A stretch of 64,000 nt of DNA from Micromonospora coerulea. Lineage in GTDB: Bacteria; Actinomycetota; Actinomycetes; Mycobacteriales; Micromonosporaceae. Shown piece by piece: positions 9,280 to 18,134 of the stretch. Within the stretch, counting starts at the first letter, position 1; every line of letters starts with the position of its first letter. The notes under the pieces were generated by a model, which saw only the letters and a program-made list of their open reading frames with translations, was not told the DNA's origin and did no database searches. A program made the translations under genes and the position numbers. The DNA is taken from assembly GCF_016598485.1 (NCBI RefSeq), contig NZ_JAEMUW010000012.1:1-64000 (forward strand), in the 5' to 3' direction.

Positions 9280-9966
9280 CTAGGGCTGAGCACGGCATGG
9301 GTCTTCACCCTGCACCGGGTCAGGACGGTGCCGAGCTGTGCCGCGGTCGCGCAGCATCCAGGCGCCGAGCACCGAAAGGCCGAGCAGGGCGATGAAGACC
9401 AGGTTTTGCTCCGCTCGCTGTCCGGCGGCGCCAGCGGCCGTGAGGAGCAACGAGGCCGGGAGTACTCCCGCGGCGGCGGCCAGCGTGACGCGACCCCAGC
9501 CGAGGTCGGACGTGCCGGCGAGCATGGCGACGGTTTCGGCGAGCACCGGTACCGGCCGGGTGAGAACAACGGCGAGCAACCCGTAGCGGTCGAGCAACGC
9601 CTCGGCGCGGGCGCGCTGCGCCGGCGTGGTGATGCGGGTCAGCAGGCCGCGGCCGCGCCGGCCGATGCCGAAGGCGGTGAGCGTGGCCCCGAGCCCGCCC
9701 ATCATGGAGAGCAGGGTGCCGGGAAGCACGCCGAACAACGCTCCGTTGGCCACCATGATCAGGCTCGCGGGGACGGGCAGCACCACATCCGCCACCAGCA
9801 GGGCCAGCCCGGCCGCGGCTGCGGCCGGGCCCGCCGTTCCGAGCATCGGGGACGGATCGGTCAGCAGGGGTACGTCGAGCACCTCCACCGCGGCGAAGAC
9901 GGTCAGCATCGCCGCCGGCACCCCGGCGAGAACCATCGGGTACCCCCACCGGTACGGCATGCTCAC
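9280..9966 (-). CDS. VTT-domain (TVP38/TMEM64, DedA-like) membrane protein
   Basis: 228 residues, strongly hydrophobic, with about five membrane segments. The central part carries the VTT signature: VLPVPASLIMVANGALFG followed by a glycine-rich stretch and GIGRRGRG, then RYGLLAVVLTRPVPVLAETVAMLAG. Members are thought to move or scramble lipids in the inner membrane. GTG at 9966 is taken as start because GGAG lies 6 bases before it; an ATG two codons later is possible. It overlaps the stop of the upstream gene, so it is the third gene of an operon with the beta-propeller protein and the unknown protein. Confidence 0.8.
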   Translation of the reverse strand: MSMPYRWGYPMVLAGVPAAMLTVFAAVEVLDVPLLTDPSPMLGTAGPAAAAAGLALLVADVVLPVPASLIMVANGALFGVLPGTLLSMMGGLGATLTAFGIGRRGRGLLTRITTPAQRARAEALLDRYGLLAVVLTRPVPVLAETVAMLAGTSDLGWGRVTLAAAAGVLPASLLLTAAGAAGQRAEQNLVFIALLGLSVLGAWMLRDRGTARHRPDPVQGEDPCRAQP

Positions 9967-10529
9967 ACGTCACTCCGGTACAGGATCGCCTTGGCCGCCA
10001 TCTCCAGGTAGCACTCGCGGATCAGCAGTTGGTGGCGCGACTTCTCGGCGACGATCGGGAAGGTGATATCGATCACGGCGGGCCGAGCCAGTGTGAGGCC
10101 GAGCTGTTCAGCCACGGCGAACCCGCTGATCGCGTCGAGGTTGCTGAGCAACAGAACCCGCATGTGCCGCCACGTCCGGCCGCGCGCGCCCGCCCCCAGG
10201 CCCTGCACCTCGCCGATCAGCTCTCGAGCCGTCGCCAGCACCGTCGGGACCACGGGTGTGTCGCTGCCCGCTGTCCCCGGTCTCTTCTTGGATTCCTGGC
10301 CGAACGCGCCGTACAGGTCCTCGACGGCTGCCTCGTGCCGCCGCGCGGCGTCGGCGATCTCGTGCAGCCAGGCGCGGATGTGCGGCTCGCCGACCTCGTC
10401 GGCGGTGTCCTCCAGCATCTTCCGGTACGCGGACTGCAGAGTGCGGGTCGTGCGGAGCCACGGTGTGACGCGGTCGAGGTAGGCGGTGACGGTGGGGGCG
10501 TCAATTTCCACCAGCATCGTGCGGTTCAC
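9963..10529 (-). CDS. Conserved-looking protein of unknown function
   Basis: 188 residues from GTG 10529 (GGAAG 6 bases upstream); that GTG overlaps the stop of the upstream gene as GTGA, and its own stop overlaps the next gene. It is mostly alpha-helical, with a charged middle (KMLEDTADEVGEPHIRAWLHEIADAARRHEAAVEDL, shown by its halves YRKMLEDTADEVG and HEIADAARRHEAAVEDLYG) and no signal peptide or membrane segment. The histidines and glutamates of that stretch recall ferritin-like bundles, but I cannot show a metal site. Function unknown; its place in the operon suggests a role linked to its neighbours. Confidence 0.7.
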   Translation of the reverse strand: MNRTMLVEIDAPTVTAYLDRVTPWLRTTRTLQSAYRKMLEDTADEVGEPHIRAWLHEIADAARRHEAAVEDLYGAFGQESKKRPGTAGSDTPVVPTVLATARELIGEVQGLGAGARGRTWRHMRVLLLSNLDAISGFAVAEQLGLTLARPAVIDITFPIVAEKSRHQLLIRECYLEMAAKAILYRSDV

Positions 10530-11980
10530 GGCCGACTTCCATCGCGTACCACGCGCCACAGCACGCCGGTGTGGCCGTAGGACACGTGCGTCGACTCCAT
10601 GACGCGGGAGACCCCGAAGTCGAGTACGTAGAGGCTGCCATCCGGGGCGAACTTGGCGTCGACCGGCCGTTCCAGGCCACCGGTGCCCAGCGCCGATGCC
10701 GGGCCGGGTCGGGGGTTGCGCATGAACGCCTCGGCCGTGCCGTCGGACGGGTCTACCGCCACCACGCGGAATCCGTTCTCGAGGTCCCGGCTGTCCGGGG
10801 AGTTCAATGGCGCCAGGGTGCCCCACTCGCAGAGGAACAGCCGCCCGCGGTAACCGAAGGCGTCGCTGCGTGAGACATCCAGACCGGTCAACGCCGAGTG
10901 CGGCTTTTCGAGGAACACCGCGGGACCGGCCCACGGCGGTGGGTCCTGGAGGAGCGGTTCGGCGGGCGTTCCGCGACGGGGCCGGTGGGATTCGTGCCAG
11001 ACGGGTAGGCCGTCACCGCAGATGTCGGGGAAGCCGTACCAGGCCGGCCGGTCGATCGACCCGGGTGGGGTGCGGGCCGCGTCGATGCGCCAGACGCGGT
11101 CGGGATCGGCCTGGACGGCCCGGTCCCCCGTCTCCTCGAAGTCGTTGTCGGACACGTACAACTCGCCGTCTTCACCGAAGACCATGCCGTAGGGGTTGCG
11201 CAGACCCCAGGCCACGAGCTCCATGTCGGTGCCGTCGGGCTGTGCCCGCCACAACCCGGAGCTGCACTTGAGCTGGCCCTTCACCACTTCGCCGCGCCGG
11301 GCCGGCTTGCCGAACGGCTTGAACGGCCCGGTCTCCACAAGGTAGGGGTAGGGCGCGGTCGGATCGTAGGTCTGCACGTTGTTGCCGGTCAGCACCACAT
11401 CCTCACCGGGCACGTCGTGCACACCCATATGTTTCGCGAGGTCGACCTGGAATCCCTGCGGTAGCACCACGCCCTGCTGCGACACCGAGCCTTGCGCGAA
11501 GTAGATCAGGCCGTCCGGGCCGAGCACCGGCCCGCCGGGCTCGTGCCAGCCACCGTTGGGCAGCCCGTCGATGAGCACGTCGCGCTTGCCGCTCTTGAGG
11601 CTGACGCGGTCGATCCGCGCGTGCCGGCCGCCCTTGCATGACACCAGGAGAGTGTCGCCGTAGACGAGGACGTGCCGGGGCCCGCCGAGGGATTCCTCGG
11701 CCACCACGTCGAGGCGTCCGTCCGGCTCCAGCCGCAGAATCCGGGCGGGCAGGTAGGGACGGGTTGGCCACGTGCTGCCGCCCTCCAACACGAACAGTGT
11801 GCCGTCGTCGGCGAAACCCATCCCGCAAGGCATCGACAGGCCGGCCAGCACCACCTCGACGTGGTAACCGTCGGGCACCACGACGTCGGCCGGATCGACC
11901 CGCGGGCGGGCTGGCGTCGGTAGTTCCCTCAGCCTCTCGGGCTCCGCCACCGTCACCGACAGCGGCATTGCTGTGGTCAT
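10526..11980 (-). CDS. Soluble glucose/sorbosone dehydrogenase-like beta-propeller protein
   Basis: 484 residues with repeated propeller blades: GMGFADDGTLFVLEGG, GPDGLIYFAQGS, WGLRNPYGMVFGEDGELYVSDND and FAPDGSLYVLDFG. This layout is typical of PQQ-dependent sugar dehydrogenase-like (GSDH / NHL) proteins. LRNPYG in particular is a hallmark of that group. No signal peptide is evident, unlike most periplasmic members. It could oxidise a sugar or alcohol, or be a non-catalytic propeller. The ATG at 11980 follows GGAGG at 4 bases. It is the first gene of a three-gene operon with overlapping stops and starts. Confidence 0.8.
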   Translation of the reverse strand: MTTAMPLSVTVAEPERLRELPTPARPRVDPADVVVPDGYHVEVVLAGLSMPCGMGFADDGTLFVLEGGSTWPTRPYLPARILRLEPDGRLDVVAEESLGGPRHVLVYGDTLLVSCKGGRHARIDRVSLKSGKRDVLIDGLPNGGWHEPGGPVLGPDGLIYFAQGSVSQQGVVLPQGFQVDLAKHMGVHDVPGEDVVLTGNNVQTYDPTAPYPYLVETGPFKPFGKPARRGEVVKGQLKCSSGLWRAQPDGTDMELVAWGLRNPYGMVFGEDGELYVSDNDFEETGDRAVQADPDRVWRIDAARTPPGSIDRPAWYGFPDICGDGLPVWHESHRPRRGTPAEPLLQDPPPWAGPAVFLEKPHSALTGLDVSRSDAFGYRGRLFLCEWGTLAPLNSPDSRDLENGFRVVAVDPSDGTAEAFMRNPRPGPASALGTGGLERPVDAKFAPDGSLYVLDFGVSRVMESTHVSYGHTGVLWRVVRDGSRP

Positions 11981-12430
11981 CCCACCTCCATTGAGGGATA
12001 TCTGTCTTTAGGCACCCGCTCGGTTGAACCAGCCGGTGGTCACAGGTCACAGATCCGATCCCTCCCATAGGGAGGCGTCCGGGGGCCCGGGGGCGCCTCG
12101 TTCGGCGGGCCAAGGATCGCGGGCTGACAGGCAATAGCCCGCCGCTCGCCATTCGTAGGTGCTCGCCCCGCGACGGCCGTGTGTGCGGATCGGCGTCATG
12201 ACCCTATGCAAAGCAGACCGCAGAAGCGGAGAATCCCGGCAAAGGACCCCACTTTCGCGTGCACGACATCGAGCCAATCTGCTGGCCGAGGCGGTCCACC
12301 ACGGTGTCGAGCGCGCCGACCGCCACTCCGCATAGGTGCGGCACTTCGCCGACGGCAGCATCATGGCCACCCACGTGATCCGGGCCTGGCGCACCAGGAT
12401 GCGCTTCTTCCTTGACGAGCTGGCACCGTG
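11981..12430. other. Intergenic region with a small broken reading frame
   Basis: No intact gene. On the plus strand a coding-like frame (…RANLLAEAVHHGVERADR…) is cut by TAG at about 12332 and continues as FADGSIMATHVIRAWRTRM to a TGA ending near 12431, just before the terminator. It looks like the tail of a decayed gene I do not recognise. Confidence 0.4.
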
Positions 12431-12462
12431 ACGGCCCGGCCGAGTTTCCTCGGCCGGGCCGT
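12431..12462. terminator. Bidirectional hairpin terminator
   Basis: 12431-12444 and 12449-12462 are exact 14-bp inverted repeats (ACGGCCCGGCCGAG) around the loop TTTC. It lies a few bases past the end of the copper ATPase gene on the minus strand and just after the decayed plus-strand frame. Confidence 0.85.
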
Positions 12463-12469
12463 CCGCGTG

Positions 12470-14680
12470 TCACCGCGGGTCGGGCGTCAGACGGACCCGA
12501 CGCAGCAGCTGCGCGTTGAGCGCCACCACGATGGTGGAGCCGGACATCAGCACCGCGCCGACGGCCGGGCTGAGCGTGATCCCCGCCCAGGCCAGGGCGC
12601 CGGCGGCGAGTGGGATCGCCACCACGTTGTAGCCGGCGGCCCAGGCCAGGTTCTGGATCATCTTCCGGTACGACGCCCGGGACAGCCGGATCACACCGGT
12701 GACACCCCGCGGGTCGGAGGAGGCGAGGATGACTCCGGCCGACTCGATCGCCACGTCGGTGCCGGCGCCGATGGCCAGACCCACGTCGGCCCGGGCCAGG
12801 GCAGGGGCGTCGTTGACGCCGTCACCGACCATCGCCACGGTGAGTCCCCGCGCTTGCAGGTCGGCGACAGCGCGGTCCTTGTCGGCCGGCAGAACCTCGG
12901 CGAAGACCTCGTCGACCCCGGGCCGGAAGCCGAGGTCCGCGGCGACCGCCTCGGCGACCGGCCGGGCGTCCCCAGTGATCATCACGATCTTCTTGACGCC
13001 CTGCTCGCGCAGCTCGGCGATGGCCTGACGTGCCTCGGGGCGGACCTCGTCCTCGAGGGCGAACGCGCCCACCACCTCAGCCCCGCCGGCTTGCGCAAGG
13101 CGGATCAGGTGCAGCACCGCCGCGCCGCGACGGGACCAGCCCTGGGCGGTCGCGGCCAGCTTCTCAGGCACGGTGGCGCCGAGCTCGCGGAGCAGCGCCG
13201 GGCCGCCGACGGCGTACGTGGTGCCGTCCACCACGGCCTGGACACCGCGGCCGGTCAGCGACCGGAAGTCGCGGGCAACTGACCGAAGTCCGCGCTCCCG
13301 CGCGACCGTGACCAGGGCCCGTGCCAGGGGATGCTCGCTGTCGGCCTCGACCGCGCCGGCGATGCGCAGCACCTCGTCCTCGCCGACGCCGCCAGCGGCG
13401 GCGGTTGCGGTGACGGTGTGCGCCCCCTTGGTCAGGGTGCCGGTCTTGTCGAACAGCACCGCATCGACGGTGCGCATCCGCTCCAGCGCCAGCCGGTCCT
13501 TGACCAGGATGCCGGCCTTCGCCGACACGGCGGTGGACAGGGCGATCACCAGCGGGATGGCCAGGCCGAGGGCGTGGGGGCAGGCGATCACCAGCACCGT
13601 CACCGTGCGGACCACGGACTGGTTGAGGTCGCCGAGCGCCCACCAGGAGAGGAAGGTGACCAGCGCGGCGGCGGTGGCGACGTAGAACAGCAGGGCGGCG
13701 AACCGATCGGCAAGTACCTGGGCGCGTCCGCTGCTGGCCTGCGCCTGGGCGACGAGCCGACCGATGCCCGCCAACGCGGTGTCGTCACCGACGGCGTCGA
13801 CCTGGACCCGCAGGGCGGAGTCGGTGGCCACCGTGCCGGCCACCACCCGGTCCCCGATGCTACGCGGTACCGGGCGGGACTCCCCGGTGATCATGGACTC
13901 GTCCAGCTCGGCGGCACCGTCGATGATCCGGCCGTCGGCCGGCACGCGGCCACCGGAGCGCACCAGCATCACGTCGCCGACGCGCAGCTCTGCGACCGGG
14001 ACCCGCTGTACCGTTCCGTCCTCGCCCACCCGCTCGGCATCGTCGGGTAGCAGCGCGGCCAGCGCGGCGAGGGCGCCCTGCGCCTGGCCGATCGCCTTCA
14101 TTTCCTGCCAGTGCCCGAGCAGCATGATGGTGACCAGTGCGGCCAGCTCCCACCAGAAGTCCAGGTCGAACGCCCCGAGGCTGGTCGCCAGCGATGCCAC
14201 ATAGGCGACCACGATCGCCATCGAGATCAGCAGCATCATGCCCGGCGCCCGGTCGCGGACCTCTCGGAGACCACCGACGAGGAAGGGCCAGCCGCCGTAG
14301 AAGAAGACCACCGATCCCAGAACGGGACCGACCCAGCTCATACCTGGGAACTCAAGGGAGTAGCCGAACCAGTCCATCACCATGTGGCTGGTCGCGACGA
14401 TCGGCACCGTCAGCGCCAGGCTGAGCCAGAACTTGCGCCGAAACATCTCCGGGTCGTGGCCCGCGTGCTTGTCGTGCCCGCCACCGTGATCGCCGTGCGC
14501 TGCATGACCATGCTGCGCCGCCGGCCCGCCGTGCTCACCCGGATGATGGTTCGGCGGTCGCCGCCCCGGCACCTGGTCCTGATGCCGCCCCGCCACCGAC
14601 GGCACCCCGTGATCGTGCGCATGCCCTGCCGTGCCCAGCGTGGCGGTCGCCGTCTCCTGGCCGTTGTGTTCGTGTGTCAT
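12470..14680 (-). CDS. CopB-type (P1B-3) copper-transporting P-type ATPase
   Basis: 736-residue membrane pump that uses ATP to export copper (or silver). The N-terminal ~75 residues are His-rich ([22 protein letters not shown]) and replace the usual CXXC domains. The membrane metal site is CPH (367-369), which marks the CopB group rather than the CPC CopA group. The phosphorylated Asp411 is in [18 protein letters not shown] binds nucleotide; [10 protein letters not shown] closes the P-domain. ATG 14680 is preceded by GGAGG; a longer frame to 14737 would run through the operator. A CsoR-like site upstream and copper-oxidase debris beyond it support copper as substrate. Confidence 0.93.
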   Translation of the reverse strand: MTHEHNGQETATATLGTAGHAHDHGVPSVAGRHQDQVPGRRPPNHHPGEHGGPAAQHGHAAHGDHGGGHDKHAGHDPEMFRRKFWLSLALTVPIVATSHMVMDWFGYSLEFPGMSWVGPVLGSVVFFYGGWPFLVGGLREVRDRAPGMMLLISMAIVVAYVASLATSLGAFDLDFWWELAALVTIMLLGHWQEMKAIGQAQGALAALAALLPDDAERVGEDGTVQRVPVAELRVGDVMLVRSGGRVPADGRIIDGAAELDESMITGESRPVPRSIGDRVVAGTVATDSALRVQVDAVGDDTALAGIGRLVAQAQASSGRAQVLADRFAALLFYVATAAALVTFLSWWALGDLNQSVVRTVTVLVIACPHALGLAIPLVIALSTAVSAKAGILVKDRLALERMRTVDAVLFDKTGTLTKGAHTVTATAAAGGVGEDEVLRIAGAVEADSEHPLARALVTVARERGLRSVARDFRSLTGRGVQAVVDGTTYAVGGPALLRELGATVPEKLAATAQGWSRRGAAVLHLIRLAQAGGAEVVGAFALEDEVRPEARQAIAELREQGVKKIVMITGDARPVAEAVAADLGFRPGVDEVFAEVLPADKDRAVADLQARGLTVAMVGDGVNDAPALARADVGLAIGAGTDVAIESAGVILASSDPRGVTGVIRLSRASYRKMIQNLAWAAGYNVVAIPLAAGALAWAGITLSPAVGAVLMSGSTIVVALNAQLLRRVRLTPDPR

Positions 14681-14704
14681 GCCGTCCACCTCCGCTGTCA
14701 ACTT

Positions 14705-14721
14705 ATACCCCCGGGGGGTAT
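14705..14721. promoter_or_regulatory. CsoR/RcnR-type copper operator
   Basis: ATACCCCC directly followed by GGGGGGTAT makes a near-perfect GC-tract inverted repeat flanked by AT. This is the operator pattern of CsoR-family metal repressors. It sits 25 bases upstream of the copper ATPase start and in the divergent region shared with the truncated multicopper oxidase locus. No csoR gene is in the window, so the repressor must be encoded elsewhere. Confidence 0.7.
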
Positions 14722-14887
14722 CTGGCAATGGTGGCACAGGACACTTCCGCCACGCCGGACCATGCCGCCAGTCTCGCTACCCATACCCCACCGAGGTAGG
14801 GACCTCTGACCCCTCGTGAGGGCATTCCTTCCGTGGCCGCCGCAGGGATGCACGGGCAGGGTCGGTGGTAGGACCGCGGGAAGGAAC

Positions 14888-14989
14888 ATGATGAGACGGC
14901 AACATCTGCCGCTGTACGCCATCGCGCTCGCGATCGTCGTCGTCGGCGCACTGGCAGCGGGGGTGCCGGCCAACGGGTGCCCGGGCTGA
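14888..14989 (+). pseudogene. Truncated small membrane protein beside the copper locus
   Basis: The ATG at 14888 has GGAAGGAAC upstream and opens a 33-residue frame: a charged start (MMRRQHLPLY) then one hydrophobic helix (AIALAIVVVGALAAGVPA). Small proteins with this start are common next to copper-resistance oxidases in actinobacteria and normally continue into a second helix. Here the text changes after GVPAN and stops. The same frame, after TGA, continues into the multicopper oxidase tail, so this is the left side of a deletion scar. Confidence 0.5.
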
Positions 14990-15193
14990 CCCAGCGGCCG
15001 ACCGATGCATCTGCACGGGCATACCTTCGCGGTGACCGGAGGGGGCGCCCGTAAGGACACCACCCTCGTCACCCCGCGGCAGACCGTCACGGTCGACCTC
15101 GAGGCCGACAACCCGGGCCAATGGATGACGCACTGCCACAACATCTACCACGCCGCGGCGGGCATGATGATCAATCTGGCCTACCGGACCTGA
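14990..15193 (+). pseudogene. C-terminal remnant of a multicopper oxidase
   Basis: The frame reads [12 protein letters not shown] near the start and [17 protein letters not shown] near the end, closing at TGA 15191-15193. These are the last two copper-ligand motifs of multicopper oxidases (HXXHXH and HCHXXXH, type 1/2/3 sites). About 65 codons remain, against several hundred in an intact enzyme, and the N-terminal copper motifs are missing. A full copy would have oxidised Cu(I) in the cell envelope. The internal ATG at 15005 is not preceded by a ribosome binding site. Confidence 0.8.
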
Positions 15194-15218
15194 GCACCGG
15201 GCAACGAGTACAGGATTG

Positions 15219-16637
15219 CTACTGCTGGCTGGCCAGCTGCCAGAGCGGACCCGCCGCGAGACCCGCGGCGAGGCTGAGGGCGGCCGCGACGACGGCGGTG
15301 CGCGCGGACCACCGTAGAGGGCTGACCTGCTCCGTAGCCACCATGCCGGCGTCGGCGTGGCGGTAGGCCGGCACGATCCAGCGCAGGTAGTAGAACAGGC
15401 TGAGCACAGTGTTGACGAAGACGACGACAGCGAGCCACGCGTAGTCGCCGTCCCAGGCGGCGGTCGCGGTGGTCAACTTGCCGACGAACACCGCCGTGGG
15501 TGGGGTTCCCACCAGCCCAAGCAGCGCCACCAGCAACGCTGCGGCCAGCCACGGCCGCCGCCGGGCCAGGCCACCGTAGGCGGTGAGCTCCCGGTGCTCG
15601 GGCAGTGCGGCCGTGACCGCGAAAGCGGCGATGTTGGTCACCATGTAACCCGCGAGGTACACCAGCAGCGACGGCAACGCGAGGTCGCTGCGCCCGGCCG
15701 CCACCACGGGTACGAGGAGAAAGCCGACCTGGCTGACGGTCGACCAGCCGAGCAGGCGTCGTGGGTCGGTCTGCCAGTAGGCGGCCAGGTTACCCAGGGT
15801 CATGCTGGCGACCGCGAAGATCGCCACCAGCAGCGCCCACGACGTGGTGTGGGGAAGCACCAGGACGAACCGGTACACCGCGATCAGGGCGCCGATCTTG
15901 GGCACCGTGGTCAGGAAGGTCGCCACCGTGCCGCCGGCACCCTGCGCGGCGTCCGGCACCCAGAAATGAGCCGGTACGCCGCCGGCCTTGAACATCAGCC
16001 CGGCGACGATGCCGACGGTCGCCGCCGCGACGGCCACCGCTGGCGCCTGAGTGAGTCGGTCTGTCAGGTCCCCGTAGGTGGTGGTGCCGGTGACTCCGGA
16101 CAGGATGGTCACGCCGAGCAGCAGGAGGATGCCAAACAGCGCGCCCATCAGGTAGGTCTTCATCGCGGCTTCCGCGCCATTGGCGGTGTTCACCAGACCG
16201 ATCAGCCCGTAAAGCGGGATGCTGGCGAGCAGGAACCCCACGGCGAGGACGAGCAGGTCGTCTGCGCCCGCGAGGACCACCGTCCCGGTGGTGGCGAAGA
16301 GCAGCAGCGCGTAGGTCTCGCTCTCCCGCGCCGAGGCGGCGATCTCGTCGGCGGCGAGGGCGAGGACGAGCAGCGTCCCGAACGCGACGAGGATCCGGGC
16401 GACGCCGGTGGTGGTGTCGACGGCGTAGGTGCCCTCGAACGCGCGCTGCGCGGGACCCGCGAGCTGGACCGCGGCGGCGGCCATGGCGGCGACGAGGACC
16501 ACCACGGTGAGGACCCGGATCAGCCACTGCCGTTGCCGAGGAACGAACGAGCCGCCGATCAGCGCGCCGAGTCCCCCGACGAACAGCAGCATCTCGGGCA
16601 GCAGGAGCAGGGGGCGCATCCCCATCTCGGCGTTCAC
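15219..16637 (-). CDS. nuoN: NADH-quinone oxidoreductase-type subunit N
   Basis: 472-residue antiporter-like membrane subunit with about 14 helices. GLMFKAGGVPAHFWVPDAAQ carries the functional lysine helix and the discontinuous helix, and LLGWSTVSQVGFLLVP matches NuoN. It is one of the three proton-pumping channels of the complex I membrane arm. Last gene of the operon. GTG 16637 is preceded by AGGTGA and follows the nuoM stop by 3 bases; an ATG four codons in is an alternative. Confidence 0.93.
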   Translation of the reverse strand: MNAEMGMRPLLLLPEMLLFVGGLGALIGGSFVPRQRQWLIRVLTVVVLVAAMAAAAVQLAGPAQRAFEGTYAVDTTTGVARILVAFGTLLVLALAADEIAASARESETYALLLFATTGTVVLAGADDLLVLAVGFLLASIPLYGLIGLVNTANGAEAAMKTYLMGALFGILLLLGVTILSGVTGTTTYGDLTDRLTQAPAVAVAAATVGIVAGLMFKAGGVPAHFWVPDAAQGAGGTVATFLTTVPKIGALIAVYRFVLVLPHTTSWALLVAIFAVASMTLGNLAAYWQTDPRRLLGWSTVSQVGFLLVPVVAAGRSDLALPSLLVYLAGYMVTNIAAFAVTAALPEHRELTAYGGLARRRPWLAAALLVALLGLVGTPPTAVFVGKLTTATAAWDGDYAWLAVVVFVNTVLSLFYYLRWIVPAYRHADAGMVATEQVSPLRWSARTAVVAAALSLAAGLAAGPLWQLASQQ

Positions 16638-16640
16638 CGG

Positions 16641-18131
16641 TCACCTGCCGACGAGGCCGACGACGGCGGCGGAGGCCGGCTCGATGACGTCGAGCAGCGG
16701 TCGGGGCAGGATGCCGATGACGAGGGAGAGCAGCAGCAGGGGCCCGGCCGACCAGATCTCGCTCGGGCTCAGGTCGGTGAATCCGACGGAGTTCCCTCGG
16801 GTTTTGCCGGTGAAGACCCGTTGCACCGCGCGCAGGAACAGCGCGGCCGTCACCAGGATGCCGACCAGCGCGATCGCGGTGACCGGTGCCACGGCGACGC
16901 TGCCGGTGAAGATCTGGAACTCGGCGATGAACCCGGCGAACGCGGGCAGGCCCAGGGACGCGAAAGCCCCGACGGCGAAAAGGGTGGCGAACGCCGGTGC
17001 GGGCGCGGCGAGTCCGCCGTAGGCGCCCATCTCATAGGTGCCGGCGCGGTCGTGCAGGACGCCGACGAGGAGGAACAGCGCCCCGGTGATCAGGCCGTGG
17101 CTGACCATCTGGGTGACCGCCCCGGTGACCGCTACGGTCCGAGCCTGGGTGGTGTCGGCGGCGACCAGCCCGGCGGCGCCGACTGCGAGGGCGATGTAGC
17201 CCATGTGGTTGACCGATGTGTAGGCGATCATGCGTTTGACATTGGTCTGGGCCAGCGCGACCAGGGCGCCGTAGATGACCGACACCACGCCGACGACGAT
17301 GACGACCCACGCCCAGGCTCGCCATGCCTGCGGCAGCATCGGCATGGCGATGCGGACGAAGCCGTAGGTGCCCATCTTCAGCAGCACCCCCGCGAGGACC
17401 GCGGAGCCGACGGCGGGCGCGTCGGTGTGCGCGGGTGGCAGCCAGGTGTGGAACGGCACGGTGGGGGTCTTCACGGCCAGGCCGACCAGGATCGCGGCGA
17501 GCACCAGCCCGCCGGCGAGGGGCCGGCCGGCCAGCGGCGCGGCGGCGGCGAGCGCGGGCATGTCGAAGGTGTGGGGTTCGGCGGCGACGTAGAGGCCGAT
17601 GAAACCGACCAGCAGGGCCAGCGAGCCGAGGAAGGTGTAGAGGAAGAACTTCATCGCCGAGTGGCCGCGGTTGCCGTGGCCCCAGCCGGCGATCACGAAG
17701 TACATGCCGACGATGGACAGGTCGAAGAAGACGAAGAACAGGATCAGGTCGGCGGCCACGAACAGGCCGAGGCTGACGCTCTGCAGGAACAGGAACAACG
17801 CGGCCTGGGCGCGGGGCCGGTGGCGCTCGCGCAGGGCGTACACGGCGCAGGCGAGGAAGATCACCGCGGTCATCGCGACGAGCGGCAGGGAGAATCCGTC
17901 GACCCCGAGGTGGTAACTGCTGTTCACGCCCGGGATCCAGGCCGCCCGCTCCTCGAAGGCGAGTCCCCCGGGAGCCGGTTTCTCGTACCCGGCCCACACG
18001 ACGCTCACGAGCGCGAGGTCGAGGGCCGCCACCGCCACCCAGGCCCACCGCGCCGGCGCGTCGCCGAGCCGGGGCAGGGCGACCAACGCCAGGGCGGCGG
18101 CCAGCGGCAGGAAGACGATCAGACTGAGCAC
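16641..18131 (-). CDS. nuoM: NADH-quinone oxidoreductase-type subunit M
   Basis: 496-residue antiporter-like subunit. HLGVDGFSLPLVAMTA holds the conserved glutamate/aspartate region of helix 5, KTPTVPFHTWLPPAHTDAP the lysine and broken helix, and RMIAYTSVNHMGYI the later channel motif. All residues expected for proton translocation appear to be present, so the subunit looks functional. It is 3 bases from nuoL and nuoN, clearly co-transcribed. Confidence 0.94.
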   Translation of the reverse strand: MLSLIVFLPLAAALALVALPRLGDAPARWAWVAVAALDLALVSVVWAGYEKPAPGGLAFEERAAWIPGVNSSYHLGVDGFSLPLVAMTAVIFLACAVYALRERHRPRAQAALFLFLQSVSLGLFVAADLILFFVFFDLSIVGMYFVIAGWGHGNRGHSAMKFFLYTFLGSLALLVGFIGLYVAAEPHTFDMPALAAAAPLAGRPLAGGLVLAAILVGLAVKTPTVPFHTWLPPAHTDAPAVGSAVLAGVLLKMGTYGFVRIAMPMLPQAWRAWAWVVIVVGVVSVIYGALVALAQTNVKRMIAYTSVNHMGYIALAVGAAGLVAADTTQARTVAVTGAVTQMVSHGLITGALFLLVGVLHDRAGTYEMGAYGGLAAPAPAFATLFAVGAFASLGLPAFAGFIAEFQIFTGSVAVAPVTAIALVGILVTAALFLRAVQRVFTGKTRGNSVGFTDLSPSEIWSAGPLLLLSLVIGILPRPLLDVIEPASAAVVGLVGR

Positions 18132-18134
18132 TCC

